A DNA stretch of 64,000 bases from assembly GCA_016647705.1 (NCBI GenBank), contig CM028326.1:26157901-26221900 (forward strand), read 5' to 3'. The position numbers and the translations under genes were made by a program. The notes under the pieces were generated by a model. That model was not told the origin of the DNA and did no database searches. It saw only the letters and a list, made by a program, of their open reading frames with translations. The stretch comes from Eucommia ulmoides (taxonomy: Eukaryota > Streptophyta > Magnoliopsida > Garryales > Eucommiaceae). Shown here in pieces: positions 1 to 12,982 of the stretch (positions within the stretch are counted from its first letter, which is position 1; each line of letters opens with the position of its first letter).

Positions 1-284
1 TTCCGCTACGTTAATATTTACTGTACAAAATTATTAAGATTAACGGTTACAAAAATTATTATCATGATTACGAAAATTTTAATACTAATAATTTAATTTA
101 ATGAAAATAATAATCAATTAAAATTTTACCTGTTCCGGATTCGCTCGATGGCCGAGAGGTTGATTTTATTTGAATTTTGGTTTTTTTTTTTTTTTTTTTG
201 ATTTTCTCTATTTTTCGGTTCTGCCGACCGCCCTCTCTCACCACCATCACCTGTACACCATCGGTAGCCCTCCTCAGTGATTAG

Positions 285-321
<37 letters not shown>

Positions 322-1206
322 CGAGACCCACATACATGCAATCGCCGGAGAATAACACCACACAAACCAGTCACCCCCCACCTCCGGCAACCAACGATCT
401 GCTCCCACACACCCACATGAAACACACACACATTCCGGCGACGAACACACACACACACACACACAGCAGTACCGGACTGAGCAGCAACACACATACACAC
501 GCTCATCGGCGACCCACCACCGAACTGCACTACACCCACGCCAGACTGATCAGCACCGCTCACCACTGAAACACACACCCATGCCAGAAAACAAACACTC
601 ACAGCGATAGACCAATGACGAACAAAGCACACCACCTATACCGCCGACCATAAACACACCTATAACGGACGAACGACGACGATCCCACACCACCGAAGCA
701 ACGAGCACACCGCCACACCTACTCACACTCACCGCCCCGTCTACACAACCAGACTGCACACCCCACTATCGACCGACCGAATGGACACCGCCGCCGACCG
801 ATTTCACCTTATCGCCAGCACATATACACACACAATCACCAGACTGTGGTTACCATCAATAACATACCGCCAACCTACCTTCTTGTGTTATGGGTTTTCT
901 TCTTTTGAGGCCCGTGAAATGTGTGAATGGATGTACATATATATACATGGATAGTAGGTAGATCATGAGATCATTCATCCATTTATTTATTATTATTATT
1001 TTATTTGTCTTAAATTACATAAATCCCCCCTAAATTTTCTTAGGTTATGATTTAAGCCCAACTCAAAAATTTAATATTCTTAAAATTATAAATTTACCCC
1101 TAAATTTTTTAAAATAAATATTATTTAACACAATTAACCCCATTATTTTCTACATGTTTTAAAATGCAGTTAATGATTATGCACGCGTGCAAATTGGGGT
1201 CTTACA
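1..1206 (-). mobile_element. Partial LTR of a Ty3/gypsy chromovirus (3' LTR of a minus-strand element)
   Basis: Read on the minus strand the LTR begins TGTAAGACCCC at position 1206, directly after the purine-rich tract and the end of pol, so the inner edge is well placed. The outer part lies beyond base 1. Positions 1-150 recur almost unchanged at 5036-5170, and related sequence occurs in the solo LTRs at 28199-31259 and 34948-37678. The interior is rich in CA microsatellite and low-complexity C/A sequence (about 280-840), which yields spurious ORFs but no protein resembling a known family. Confidence 0.85.
286..464. repeat. CA microsatellites inside the LTR
   Basis: Two uninterrupted (AC)n runs, 286-319 and 445-464, lie in C/A-rich LTR sequence. 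They are the source of repetitive Val-Cys and Thr-His reading frames that should not be taken as genes. Confidence 0.9.
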
Positions 1207-4200
1207 ACCCTTCACTCCTAAAAGAAATTTCGTCCCGAAATTTTAGTTACCTTAACCAAACAAGTGCGGATATTTCTCCCTCATCTCATCTTTTCGCTCC
1301 CACGTAACTTCCTCTACGAAATGACTGTGCCATAACACTTCCACTAAGGGAATCATTTTCGTCTGCAACCCTTGATCTTTACGACTCAAAATTTGGACTG
1401 ACTCCTCAACGTACGTCAAATCCGCTTCCAATTCGATTGGTTAAGAAGTTAACACATTCGAAGGATCTGACACATATTTCCAAAGCATCGAATCGTGGAA
1501 AACGTCATGAAATCTGAATAATTCTGACGGTAAGGCAAATCGATAAGCTGTTGTGCCGACCTGTTCTAAAATCTCGTATGACCTGATATATATCGGACTT
1601 AACTTTCCTTTCTTCCTGAACCTCATTATGCCCTTCCATAGAGATATACACAAAAACACATGATCGCCCACTTTAAATTCCAACTCCCGCCTACATTTGT
1701 CAGCAAAACTCTTTTGCCGATTCTGAGCAATCTTCAACTTTTTCGGAATCACCTTTACTTTGTCTGCTGTTACTTAAGCTATATTCGGCATCAATAATTT
1801 TTTTTCTCCCACTTCAGTCTAAAATACTAGGGTTTTAAATCTTATGCCATATAAGGCTTCATACGGTGCCATCTCGATTGCCGAATGGTAGCTGTTATTA
1901 TAGGCAAATTCAATCAACGTCAAATGATCATCCCAGCTACTAGGAAATTCTAGAACACAACCCCTCAATATATCCTCCAACATTTGAATCGTACGTTCTG
2001 ATTAGCCGTCAGTCTGCAGATGAAAGGCGGTATTGAATTTCAGCTTATTACCTAAAGCGGTTTGGAGACTCGGTCAAAATTTTGAAGTAAATCTCGGATC
2101 TCTATCCGACACTATGAAAACTAGTGCACCATGCAGTCTAACAATCTCATCAATATGCAATTGGGCATATTTATTCAGAAAATACGTCGTCTTTACTGTC
2201 AGAAAATGAGCAGATTTAGTAAGCCTATCAACAAACACTCAGGTAGAATTATGCCCTTTTTAAGTGCGAGGTAATCTCGAAACCAAATCCATCATGATAT
2301 ATTCTCATTTTCACTCTGGAATAGGTAAAGGCTGCAATAACCCATCCGGATGCTGATGATCAATCTTGATTTGCTGACAAACAAGATACCTGACAACAAA
2401 TTCGGCAATTTTTTGTTTCATTTCATTTCACTAATAGGGTTTTCGTGGATCCCGATACATTTTGGTACTGCCTAAATGCATTGCGTATGCTGAACTATGC
2501 GCTTCCTCCAAGATATCATTCTTCAAATTGGCATCATCAGGCACACACAACCTATTTCCAACTATTAAGGCTTCATCATTATCCCTGACACGTTAGTCAG
2601 CTCTGTGACCATTATTTACTTCATCTCGAATTTTCTCTAATTGGGCATTCGACTTCTACACTTCAATGATATGGTCGATCAATGTCGATCTCAAAGTCAA
2701 AGTCGCAAGCAACGCTGCCGTCTGACCAACCACCAATTGGACTCTCAAAGATCTCAACTCAGCATACAGATTAGTATAAACAACTTAAATGTGTACAACC
2801 GAACCCTGCCAATTTCTGACTCAACGCATTTGCTACAACATTGGCCTTTTCAGGATGGTAATAGATAGTACAATTATAGTCCTTGATCAACTTTATCCAA
2901 CATCTCTGCCTCATATTTTGTTTCTTCTGAGTAACAAGTACTTTGAACTTTGGTGGTCGGTATATATCTCACAAGTCTTGCCATACAGGTAATGTTTCCA
3001 AATTTTCAAGGCAAACACAATCGCCGCCAATTCCAAATCATGCGTCGGGTAATTACGCTCATGATTCTTTAATTATTGGGAGGCATATGCAGTTACGTGA
3101 CCATGTTGCATCAATACACACCCTAGCCCTTGGTGTGAAGCATCACTGTAAATCACAGAGCCACCGGCTTTAGTCGGAAAGAAAAGTATTGGCACAAATA
3201 TTAGTCTACTCTTCAGCTTTTGGAAACTCTGTTCACATTTGTCAGTCCACTCGAATTTGGATTTCTTGCGGGTCAATCGGGTCAACAGGGCAGTTATAAC
3301 AAAAAATTCCTATACAAACCGGTGATAATAACTCGCCAATCCCAAAAAAAATTTGAACTTCGGTCACACTTTTTGGCCTTTCCCAGTAAAGCACAACTTT
3401 AATTTTTTGGATCCATTTGAATACCATCTCCCGAGATAACATGCCCTAAGAATACAACTTGATCCAACCAAAATTCACATTGAATTTGGCATACAACTGC
3501 TTCTCTCGCAAAGTCTGCAACACAATCTTGAGATGCTCTGCCTGTTCTTTTTTATTTTGAAAATAGATCAGAATATCATCAATGAACATGATAATAAACT
3601 AATTTAGATAAGGTTGAAAGATCCGTTTCATCAAATCCATAGAAGCAACAGGGGCATTCGTCAACCCGAATTGCATAACTAAGGATTTATAGTGCCCATA
3701 CCTTGTCCGGAACTCCATATTTGCCACGTAACTGTCTCTGACTTTCAGCTGGTGATATCTTGATCGAAGATCTATTTTGGAAAACACCCTGGCCTTTTGT
3801 AGTTGGTCGAATAAATCATCAATTCTAGGTAACGGGTATTTATTATGAATCGTCACCTTATTCAACTATTTGTAATCAATACAAATCCTCAGCGTGCCAT
3901 CCTTCTTCTTTACGAACAGTACCAGGGCTCTGTGGGGAGAAACACTAGGTCTGATAAAACCCGTGATCTAATAGATTTTGCAACTGAATTTTCAATTCTT
4001 TCAGCTCGGTAGGCGCCATATGATAGGGTGGAATTGATATAAGAACGATTCCTGGAAGTAACTCAATGGTGAATTCCATTTTCCTGTCCACTAGCAAACT
4101 TGACAATTCTTATGGAAACACAGCATGAAAAATCCTTGACATCCCTTCCTTAATAACTTCCTAGCCTCCAGAAGTAAAATCAAACTAATTGGGGGTAACG

Positions 4201-4362
4201 ATTACATCTCCCAAAAATAAAAACTTTGGCTTACCTGCGACCCGAAAGATAACTTTATTTTTAAAACAATCTACTGTGGCATGATAACCGGATAGTAAAT
4301 CCATAACCAGTATCATATCAAAATCGTGAATACTCAGGGGTAATAGATTCACCGATCCAAAC
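1207..4362 (-). pseudogene. Chromovirus (Tekay/Del-like) pol remnant: protease, RT, RNase H, integrase, chromodomain
   Basis: Read from high to low coordinates this is a decayed Ty3/gypsy pol. A protease end lies near 4200-4340 (a motif related to ILGMDWL, here ILVMDLL). RT follows at about 3865-3540 with [14 protein letters not shown] and the catalytic FIDDILIY, then RNase H at about 3285-2900 with YSDASHQGLGCVL. Integrase core at about 2300-1800 retains VDRLTKSAHF and a later NNSYHSAI stretch. The end (1752-1230) shows a post-integrase GDHVF region and a chromodomain-like tail with HFVEEVTWE, closing in EKYPHLFG and a stop. That tail supports assignment to chromoviruses. Many stops and frameshifts break it. 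Gag and the protease N-terminus are absent: pol runs straight into LTR sequence near 4362, so an internal deletion removed them. Confidence 0.88.
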
Positions 4363-5168
4363 ATTTTAAACCAGCCAATTCAAATATTTTAAATCAACCA
4401 ATTCAAATATTTTAAATCCATCAATCCAAATATTTTAAACATATAATAAAGTACACCACACCTCCTCTCCGACTAGCCATAGGATCATTTTTACCTCACG
4501 ATTGGGAGTTACAACGGTACCGTACCACCCGCAGGATTTGCTCTCCTGACGGGTTAAACCACCCTGTAGGACTTGCCTAGCAGATAATTCACATCTCGCA
4601 GGTCATACCCACCTAACGAGAAGAAAATTCACATATCGTAGGTCATACCCGCCTAACGAGAAGAAAGTTATGGCATAGTTGGACAAAAATCACCTTTAAA
4701 ACCCACTTGATCCAAAAATTATTTTTCACCTTTAAAACCGAAACCAACTTGATCCATATAAGTTGCGAAATCGTCAATTTTAAGTAAACACATTTTTCAC
4801 AATTTATACAAAAATAAGATTTGTAAATTTATATAGAAGATAGTACACTCACCTCGATTCCCGCACTACGGAAATACTACCGTCAACCACTACCGAGATG
4901 CTGGCGCCTGTGAACCTAACAGTGATAGGACTAAATTAACATTTTATTTAAAACAACCTTAATATGCAATGCAGACCCTAAATTTCACAATTCCCCATTT
5001 TCCAAATTTCATTATGAAAATTTATTATTTCGTTCGTTCAGCTACGTTAATATTTACTGTACAAAATTATTAAAATTAACGGTTACAAAAATTATTATCA
5101 TGATTACGAAAATTTTAATACTACTAATTTAATTTAATGAAAATAATAATCAATTAAAAATTTACCTA
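4363..5168 (-). mobile_element. Truncated second LTR of the minus-strand chromovirus
   Basis: The sequence aligns by eye with the solo LTR at about 28820-29940: repeated CAAATATTTTAAA blocks, the ACGGTACCGTACCACC stretch, a short minisatellite with CCTAACGAGAAGAAA repeats, and the final 135 bases shared with 1-150. It lacks the LTR part next to gag and the other half, where it abuts copia coding sequence at 5168. It is therefore a fragment, not a full LTR. Confidence 0.82.
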
Positions 5169-6864
5169 TTTCGGATTCTGATTCTGGTGCAATAACTCAC
5201 ATCAGTGTGTCTATGCAAGGATGTCTGAGCTGCCGAAAGTCAAATGATGGTGAAAAATACATTTTTGTAGACGATGACAAGAAGGTCGAAGTTGAGGAAA
5301 TTGGTATATTTAGGTTATTATTAAAGTTTAATACTTATTTGGATTTGAATGAGACATTTGTTGTACCGTCATTTAGACGAATTTTGGTTTCTATTTCTAT
5401 ATTGGACAAATTTGGTTATTTTTGTTCTTTTGGAAATAATAAATTTAGTCTTTTTCAGAATTCAAATTTAGTTGATACCGATTATTTGTCTTATGTAGAT
5501 AATCTTTATATGCTTGATACGGTTGCTTCATAATATGAAACCTTACAATTAAGTACTTAATGCGTTCAAAGAAAATTAACTAATGAGAATTCCGCATTAT
5601 TATGGCATAAAGATTAGATCACATTTCCAAAAAGAGTATTGAAAGACTTGTATCAGATATGATTCTAGATTCCCTTGATTTTTGCAGATTTTAAAATTTG
5701 CACAAATTGCATAAAGGGAAAACAAACAAATATAAGGACATTTGGTGCCAATAGGGCTATAGACGTCTTAGAACTGATACATACAGATATTTGTGGGTCA
5801 TTTCCTATGGTTTCATTGAATGGTTAACAATATTTTATCACATTCATAGACGATTTTTCACGTTATAGCTACCTTTATCTCATTCATGAAAAATCCTAAT
5901 CATTGGACATGTTCAAATCATTCAAAGCTGAAGTTGAAAATCAACTCAGCAAAAGGAATAAAAGCGTCAGATTTGACTGTGGTGGTGAATACTATGGTAG
6001 GTATGACGGTTTAGGTGAACAACGTTTGGGCCCATTTACTAAATTCCTAGAGGAGTGCGGTATTGTCCCACAGTACTCTATGTCGGGTTTTCCAAGCATG
6101 AATGGTGTTGCTAAAAGGCGAAACAGAACGTTCAAAGATATGGTAAGGAGTATGATTAGTCACTCTAACTTGCCAGAATCACTCTGGGGTGAAGCATTAA
6201 AAAGTGCAGCATATATATGAACTTTGGACATACAAGAAACCTAGTCTAAAGCACCTATACATTTGGGGATGTCCAGCTGAAGAGAGGCCTTACAGGACAC
6301 ATAAAAAGAAACTGGATTTAAGAACGGTTAGTTATTATTTTATTGGATACTCTGAAAGATCCAAGGGTTACAAATTCTATAATCCTACTACTAGATCAAT
6401 TTTTGAGACGAGAAATGCCTGATTCTTTGAGGATGTTGAGTTTGTTGGGGGAGATAAGGTTAGGAATTTTGTTTTTGAAAAAGGAATATGATGATATTCC
6501 TACAGCTGTTATTGACATTGATTAGGCTCCTATTCCTGACATTATTCAAGAAACAGATCCAAATGAAAACAATATCCAAAAGCCTCCTGTTTCAGAAGAA
6601 CAAACTCTACCACCTCCAGAATCTATGCCATTAAGGATATCCACCAGAGAAAGGAGAAGTGAAGTGCTAGATGATTACATTGTATTTCTCTAAGAACATG
6701 AGTTGACATTGATGCGGTGGCAGATGATCCAATCAACTTCCATCAAGCTATAAAAACTTCTAAATCTCAACAGTAAATTGATGCCATAAATGAGGAGATA
6801 AAATCCATGAAGGATAATGACGTCTGGGATCTTATCCCATTGCCTAAAGGTGTGAAACCCATTG

Positions 6865-9024
6865 TGTTGATCCTAAGATATTGATGGACAATTAAAGGTT
6901 AATGTTTTTGACGGAACTAACGGTTTGATTAAGTGTTTCAGTTTATTAGTTTCAAATGATGAAGATATGATGATAAAGATGATAAAAGATTAAGATGTTG
7001 AAGAATTTGAAGAACCTAGGGAAAACAACTCCGGTTAAATTTCAACTCTTAATATCCCAATTAGGATCACACACGACACAAAAAGTTTTTTAAATAATTT
7101 TTATAAATATGTGTGTTTTTAATAGGATCCTAATTAGTTAAATTATTTGCTCCTATGTGTAATTGAAAAAGAAATATTTATAATTGATTAAAATTGAATT
7201 TAAGTATTTAGTTGAGCTAACTAAGAAAATAAATTGCTTAAAGGGGCGAAAATGTCAATGAGAATGAATTAAAAATCAATTTAGAAGAGGTTTCAGCATT
7301 CATAAGTCGATAGGTAAGTCGACCGGAGCATAGAAGGAAAATTCTTTGTATCTCTCGGTTGATAGGTAGGTTGATCTGTGCTTAAATATGAACTCTCTGT
7401 ATCTATAAGTAGACAGAACGGTCGACTTGTGAAGAGAAATGTAACTCTCTGAATCTCTAGGTCGATAGATAGGTTGACCGACGGGTACATAATTTTTGGC
7501 TTGGCTACATCTTGAATCGAATGGTCGACAGCTGATATTGGTCAGTCGACTTATGGGTCTGTTTCACGATATTATGGAATTCCTGATTTTATTCTGAAAG
7601 TAGTTGTTACTAGCTGTTTTTTTATTAGGATTCATGAGAGATTTTAGAGATTTAATATTTGAGATATGCAACACATATTATGATATCCTTATAGATTTGG
7701 TTCATTAAGTTTGAATATTTCTCAATTTGGTATATATAATTGTTTATATTCTATTTAATTGTGATTGAGAAATATTTGAGGGACTTAATTGAGAAGTTTA
7801 AAAGCTATAATTAAGTAATTTGAATCAGAATGAAGTCTTAATAATATAAGAGGTCTATAAGAGCAATTAAGTGTCATAACAAATGGGAATTAGCCGTTAG
7901 AGAGTTTATTTTAATCCCATTTATATAGATATGCGTTTTTCATATCAGTAAGTAAGATTAAGAGAGATCAAGAGTATTATACTGAGCTTTTCTAAGAGAA
8001 ATCATATTGACAATTGTGAGAGTTTTCTAAGAGTCATTCTTGAGAATGATTTGCTGTGAATCATTGCTGCTACCGAATCTGAAGTAATATCGCTATAATT
8101 ATTCTTTCGGTGGATTCTGGGTGAGATATTTCCAAATTAATTTCTAGTTAGTATTGCTTGATTAATTTTTAGAATTTGATCTTTAGAAATTGTTTTCTGA
8201 TTTTTTATTGAAAAATATTTTTTAAACAATTTCTTAAATCAATCTGATTACGTGCTCAATTATGTGCTTTCCATTTTTGTTTAAAATCAGATTTTGAATA
8301 TCTCACTTTTCTATCACTAGTTTTGGGATATTAATTGATTTTTAATTTATCTGGGGTGGTAAAAACTACGAGTGAGAAAAATCACTTGTTAAATTTTAAT
8401 TGGTGAGTTGAGTGATGGATTAAATACTGTTGGGAGTATTTAATCTAAGGGTAGCTGATTTCAGTCTCTTCCTGTAAAGAGATTAAGGTAGTAATTCTTC
8501 ATGAATTGAATTATTTTGTGAGAATTTTGTAACGGTTCAATCCTTACAAGGTAAAAGGATATTTGGAGTGTTTGTGAGGTTTTAATTCTTTAGCCTTTGT
8601 TTTAAAAAAAAATTAAGTTATTCTTGAGCCTGTAAAAAAGTAGAGGTTATTCCTAAGTCTTTTAAAAGAGAATTTTGTAAAGGTTGATTCTGAGCCTGTA
8701 AAAGAAACTTTGTGAGAGTTTGGTTCTTACCTTTAAAGGGATCTTAAGTTTAGTGGGTGCGACTCTTCGTGGGACTCGGAGGACTGGATTAGCCAAGAGT
8801 AATTTGGCGAACTAGTATAAATTTCTAGTGTGCTGCTATTGTTACATTACTTATTTTTGTTGTTTGGTGTGCACCTAGTTGATTTTATATTTCCACTGTG
8901 ATATAAAGATAATAATTAATTTAGGATTAAAATTAATTATTTGGGTTATTAAAGTATTTTTTTTTCTGACATTTTTTTTAACTACCCAATTCACTCCCCT
9001 GTTGGGTATTTCACTGGGCCAACA
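6865..9024 (+). mobile_element. Solo LTR of a SIRE/Maximus-like copia element
   Basis: A 2160-bp block begins TGTTGATCC and ends GGGCCAACA, flanked by the perfect 5-bp duplication CATTG (6860-6864 and 9025-9029). It splits the copia-1 RT between the KP and CKWIFKTK codons. It has no coding capacity, PBS or internal domain. The end contains ACCCAATTCACTCCCCTGT followed by TGGGT, a motif I associate with SIRE/Maximus LTR 3' ends. TSD and termini are seen directly; the lineage name is inference. Confidence 0.88.
7301..7495. repeat. Degenerate 51-52-bp tandem repeat inside the solo LTR
   Basis: Four units start at 7301, 7352, 7403 and 7455. Each has a GTCGATAG/GTAGACAG-like head, a GGTCGAC-like middle and an ACTCTCTG-like tail. 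Identity between units is modest. Confidence 0.8.
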
Positions 9025-9980
9025 CATTGGTTGCAAATGGATATTTAAAACCAAGAGGGATTCAAAATGTGATGTAGAGAGATACAAATCCCATCTTATC
9101 GCTAAATGCTTTACATAGAAAGAAGGCATCGATTATGAAGAGACTTGCTCTCTGGTTTCATCGAAAGACTTTTTAGGGATAATAATGACACTTGTGGCGC
9201 ACTTTGACCTTGAGATTCATTAGATAGATGTTAAGACTATGTTTCTCAATGGTGACATTGATGAAACAATATATATGGTGCAATCAGAAACTTTGTGTCG
9301 GGAGATGCAAAGAAAATGGTTTGCAAGTTAAAGAAATCCATCTATGGGCTTAAGTAAACTTTTCGTCAATGGTATTACAAGTTTTATCAAGTTATCATCT
9401 CGTTTGATTTTGAGAAGAATGTGGTTGATGATTGTATATACCGAAAGTTCAATGGGAGTAAGCATATTTACTTGGTTTTATATGTTGATGACATGCTGTT
9501 TGTCACTAACAATATAGGTATGTTGCACAAAACCAAGAGATTTCTATCAAAGAAATTTGAGATGAAAGATCTTGGTGATGCTTCTTTTGTGTTGGGCATA
9601 CAGATACACCGGAATCGCTCTCGGGGTATACTTGGTTTATCACAAAAGAATTATATCGAGAAAGTTCTTAAAAAGTTTGGCATGCATGATTGCAACCAGG
9701 TGATACCCCTGTGGCTAAGGAAAACAAATTTAGTCTTAGTCAATGCCCCAAGAATGATTTTGAGATTTAGGAGATACAAAAGATTTCTTATGCGTCAGTA
9801 GTAAGAAGTCTGATATATGCTCAAGTATGTACGCGTTTGGATATTGCGTACATTGTTGGCATATAGGGCAAATACTTAAGCAATTCCAGAAAGGATCACT
9901 AGATAGCAGCCAAACGAGTCATGAGGTACTTACAGAGAACAAAAGACTACATGCTCACCTATCGGAAGTCAGATCAGTTA

Positions 9981-10636
9981 GGTGGTGTTTGGTAACCGTT
10001 TCTGTTTCCATTTCAGAAGTGGGATGGGATGAAAATTTTATTTTCTTCTTGGGAGTAGAATCGCGTTTGGTAACGACAATTTTTTTTTTGTTTTGGGAAG
10101 GGAATGTGTTTGGTAACGATTTTATCCTAAAATCTTTTTTTTTTCTTTCTTTCTATTTTGGCCGGCCGGCAGTCCGGCGGTGGCTCTGGCGCCGGCGACG
10201 ACCGACCGGCGGTGGCTCCGGACGGCGGTGGCGCCGGCACCGACGACGCCTACCGGAAGGTAATGGCGCCGTCGTTGACGACGGCGGGTGGGTGACAATG
10301 GACGGCGACCGGATGTGGCCAGAAAATTTTTGGTCGGACGGTGATCGGCGATGGCCGCCGGAGTTGACCGGCGGACGGCGATGGTGGCCTGCGGCGGCGG
10401 ATGGTGGTCGGCCGGCGGATGAACAGTGATCATGTGTTTTGGGAATGGAATGGGAATAATGAAAAACAACTTTTTTTTGTTTCTCATTTCTTAAGAAAAA
10501 AGTGGACACAATTCTCAAATGGAAATGAAATGGAAACAGAAACAAAAATTACCAAACACTATTCCCAAACAGAATTCCCAAAAATCTGGGAATGGAATGG
10601 GAATTTCTGGAATGGAAATGGTTACCAAACGGGGCC
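9981..10636. mobile_element. Tourist-like (PIF/Harbinger) MITE in copia-1 RNase H
   Basis: The 656-bp element is flanked by TTA on both sides (9978-9980, 10637-10639). Its ends are inverted: GTTTGGTAACCGTTTC near the start and GAAATGGTTACCAAAC near the end. A 3-bp TTA duplication with GGCC..GTTTGG ends is typical of Tourist-type MITEs. The middle is GC-rich (GCCGGCGG runs) and gives spurious Arg/Pro reading frames. Copia coding sequence resumes in register just after it. Confidence 0.9.
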
Positions 10637-11524
10637 TTAGAGACCATTGGATATTCTGATTCTTATTTTGCGAGATGCCGAGATAGCATGATATCTACTT
10701 CAAGCTATATTTACTTACTTGCTGGAAGTGTTATATCTTGGAAGAGTGTTAAATAATCTCTTATAGTTTCTTCCACCATGACAACTGAGTTTGTAGTTTG
10801 TTATGAGGCGTCCAATCATGGAATATGGTTGCGAAATTTTGTCATGGGGCTGCATATTCTAGATGCTATTGAAAGGCCACTTAAGTGTGATAGTAAATCA
10901 GCAGTACTGTATTCCAACAACAGAAGTTCTACGAAGTCAAAGTTTATAGACATCAAGTTCTTAGTTGTCAAAGAAAGAGTTTAGAGTGGACTTATGTTTA
11001 TAGAGCACATTGGGACAAACTCCATGATTGCGGATCCACTGACTAAGGGATTGCCACTCAAGGTCTTTCATGAGCACACTGCTCATATAGGTGTGGTTTC
11101 TTTTCACGGTATGTCGTTTTAGTGGGAGTTTGTATTTTAAATGCTTTTAGTTATAGACATATTTCTTATGGATTTTATGGTTATTGTATGATTATTTATT
11201 GCAGTAAAGTATTTAGTTTATATTCACTCTGATTTTGTATGATTTGATCTTACTAAGGTTTAAGGAAAACCAGTTGGAAATATGCATGTTAAGACCACAT
11301 TGCATGAAATTTCTATGCTACACATCTATACTTGATCTTGGTCATTAGTTGCATTGATATATGTGATCATTGATAGGTCTAGTTACGAAATATGTACCGA
11401 CGATCACTTTGATTTTGTATTGATGTGGTTAATGAACAAGATTGTTAAGCTTCATAAAGTTTTGATAGCGAAACTCAAGAGCTCAAAAAATATAATTCAC
11501 ATTTATAAAGTTACATATATAACT

Positions 11525-11536
11525 CAAGTAGGAGAT
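11525..11536 (+). promoter_or_regulatory. Polypurine tract of copia-1
   Basis: CAAGTAGGAGAT lies directly before the TGTTGG start of the 3' LTR, the expected position for plus-strand priming in copia elements. Confidence 0.75.
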
Positions 11537-11950
11537 TGTTGGAGTAAATGTGAATTATAGGCTATCAAATAAAGTTAGGTCAATTAAAGGGATTAATTTA
11601 AGTTTTGGGGGCCTTAATTAATGTATTATTAAATGTCTAGCGACAAACGTAATTTTTATTTTTATAATGGGTAAAAACAAAATGGACACAATTGTTTATA
11701 AATGGGGGTCATGGTCCCCAAATCACATAAGATTATTTTCTATTCTTCTGATTCCCATTATCAGAGAGAAATTTCAACAGAAAACAAAAGTATTGATCTG
11801 GAAAATTATAAAATCTCAGATTCGGATATTTCAATTTTCTTGTTATGAATTCAGGTACACTTTTACAAATTCAATATTTTAATTCTTGATGATTCAATAT
11901 GAATGTTTCTGTTTGTGTGATGGTTTTCACAAAATAAAATTAATCTTACA
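11537..11950 (+). mobile_element. 3' LTR of copia-1
   Basis: It runs from TGTTGGAGTAAATG to AATCTTACA. It shares a colinear but diverged sequence with the copia-2 5' LTR (59159-59637), including GGGTCATGGTCCCCAA and TTGATGATTC. No target duplication can be tested because the 5' end of copia-1 is lost. The 3' edge is placed by this comparison. Confidence 0.75.
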
Positions 11951-12598
11951 TTCACAAGTAATTTTTAATAGGTTTTAGACTTCTAAGTCACTACATCTTT
12001 ATTTTTTCTTCTTAAATATTAATAATGTCTCGAATCTGGTTGATATTATTATTTGTAGGCATATTACTTTATTTATAAATTACAACCTAATGGAACCAAA
12101 AGAATAGAGGAAAAAGAAGTTTAGTTCAATATTTAATTCTTCTTTCTTGAGTGTAAATGCTTAATCTTTTTAGTACTTTTAGCTTTTTATTTTATACATT
12201 TCGATTTTTTTGTGTTTTATTGTCGTCGTTTATTTTCAATTTGTACTGGCTATTTTTCTTTTCTTTTTTTGATAGTTGATTTTTTATTTGTGTGTTTTAT
12301 TTTAATTTTGTTTCTATAATTCAATTTTTTTTTTTATTATTTATTTTCTATTTTTAATTTATTTTTTGTTTTTGGTTTCTATTATATACTACAGACTAAT
12401 AAACAACGAAAATATTAAACACTAAGAAGTAATGTGTAATTGGAATTAAATTTTAAGGGTAAAATATGTAATATTCTATTTAAAAGTTGAATACGTAAAC
12501 TGAGAGACAATTTGTAAGACCCAATTTTTGGTTATACATATTTTCAATTGCATTTTATAACATTCAAAAAAATACTTGGGTCTAATATGTTATCTTAA
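11951..12598. other. AT-rich sequence, no gene seen
   Basis: Long T and A/T tracts separate the copia LTR and the Pack-MULE. I see no coding sequence or recognisable repeat here. Confidence 0.6.
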
Positions 12599-12982
12599 AG
12601 GGCAAAATAATTTAAAACCCTCTAACTATTGACACGTTTCTAGGTAGTTCTCTTAAATTTTCTCGTTTCATTTTAAATCCTATGAAGGTTGTTTTAAAAT
12701 ACCATTCTCTTAGAATTTCCATCTAAACTAACAAAATTAGGGGGACAAAATTTTCATTTTATATATATATTTTTTTCATCAATTTTTTCTTTTTCTTTTC
12801 TTTTTTCTATTTCTTTTTTTTTTTTCTCCTCCATCTTCACGAAACCTTTCCCTCTCTCCCTCTCTCTCCCCCTCTTCACCTAACCTCTCTCTCTATCACC
12901 TTCTTCTGTCTCTATCACCGACACTGCCGCCACCACGGACGTCACCGCCACCCTTCGTAATAGAGAGTTGTTTTATCCTTTG

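Larger units (their letters stand above)
5169..11524 (+). pseudogene. Ty1/copia pol remnant (element copia-1), interrupted by two insertions
   Basis: The remnant begins inside protease: the DSGA active-site motif near 5180, then preintegrase ending LYMLDTVAS. Integrase pieces follow (5903-6220, with VRFDCGGEY and VAKRRNRTFKDMVRSM), then a region with WGCPAEERPYR. RT resumes after a solo-LTR insertion at 9025 with WIFKTKRDSK, then LVLYVDDMLF, DLGDASFVLGIQIHR and a C-terminal RNase H (10640-11100, with KSAVLYSNN, ADPLTKGLP). About 30 integrase residues are missing at 6218. Stops and frameshifts are frequent. Gag and the 5' LTR are absent. Lineage within copia is not assigned; the proteins resemble those usually annotated as TNT1-94-like Pol. 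Confidence 0.9.

Noticed and set aside
126-759. Several Val/Cys- and Thr/His-rich reading frames
   Set aside because: They are translations of CA microsatellite and C/A-rich LTR sequence with no protein family signature.
10122-10545. Arg/Pro-rich frames on both strands
   Set aside because: They lie wholly inside a MITE bounded by TTA duplications and come from GCCGGCGG-rich DNA.
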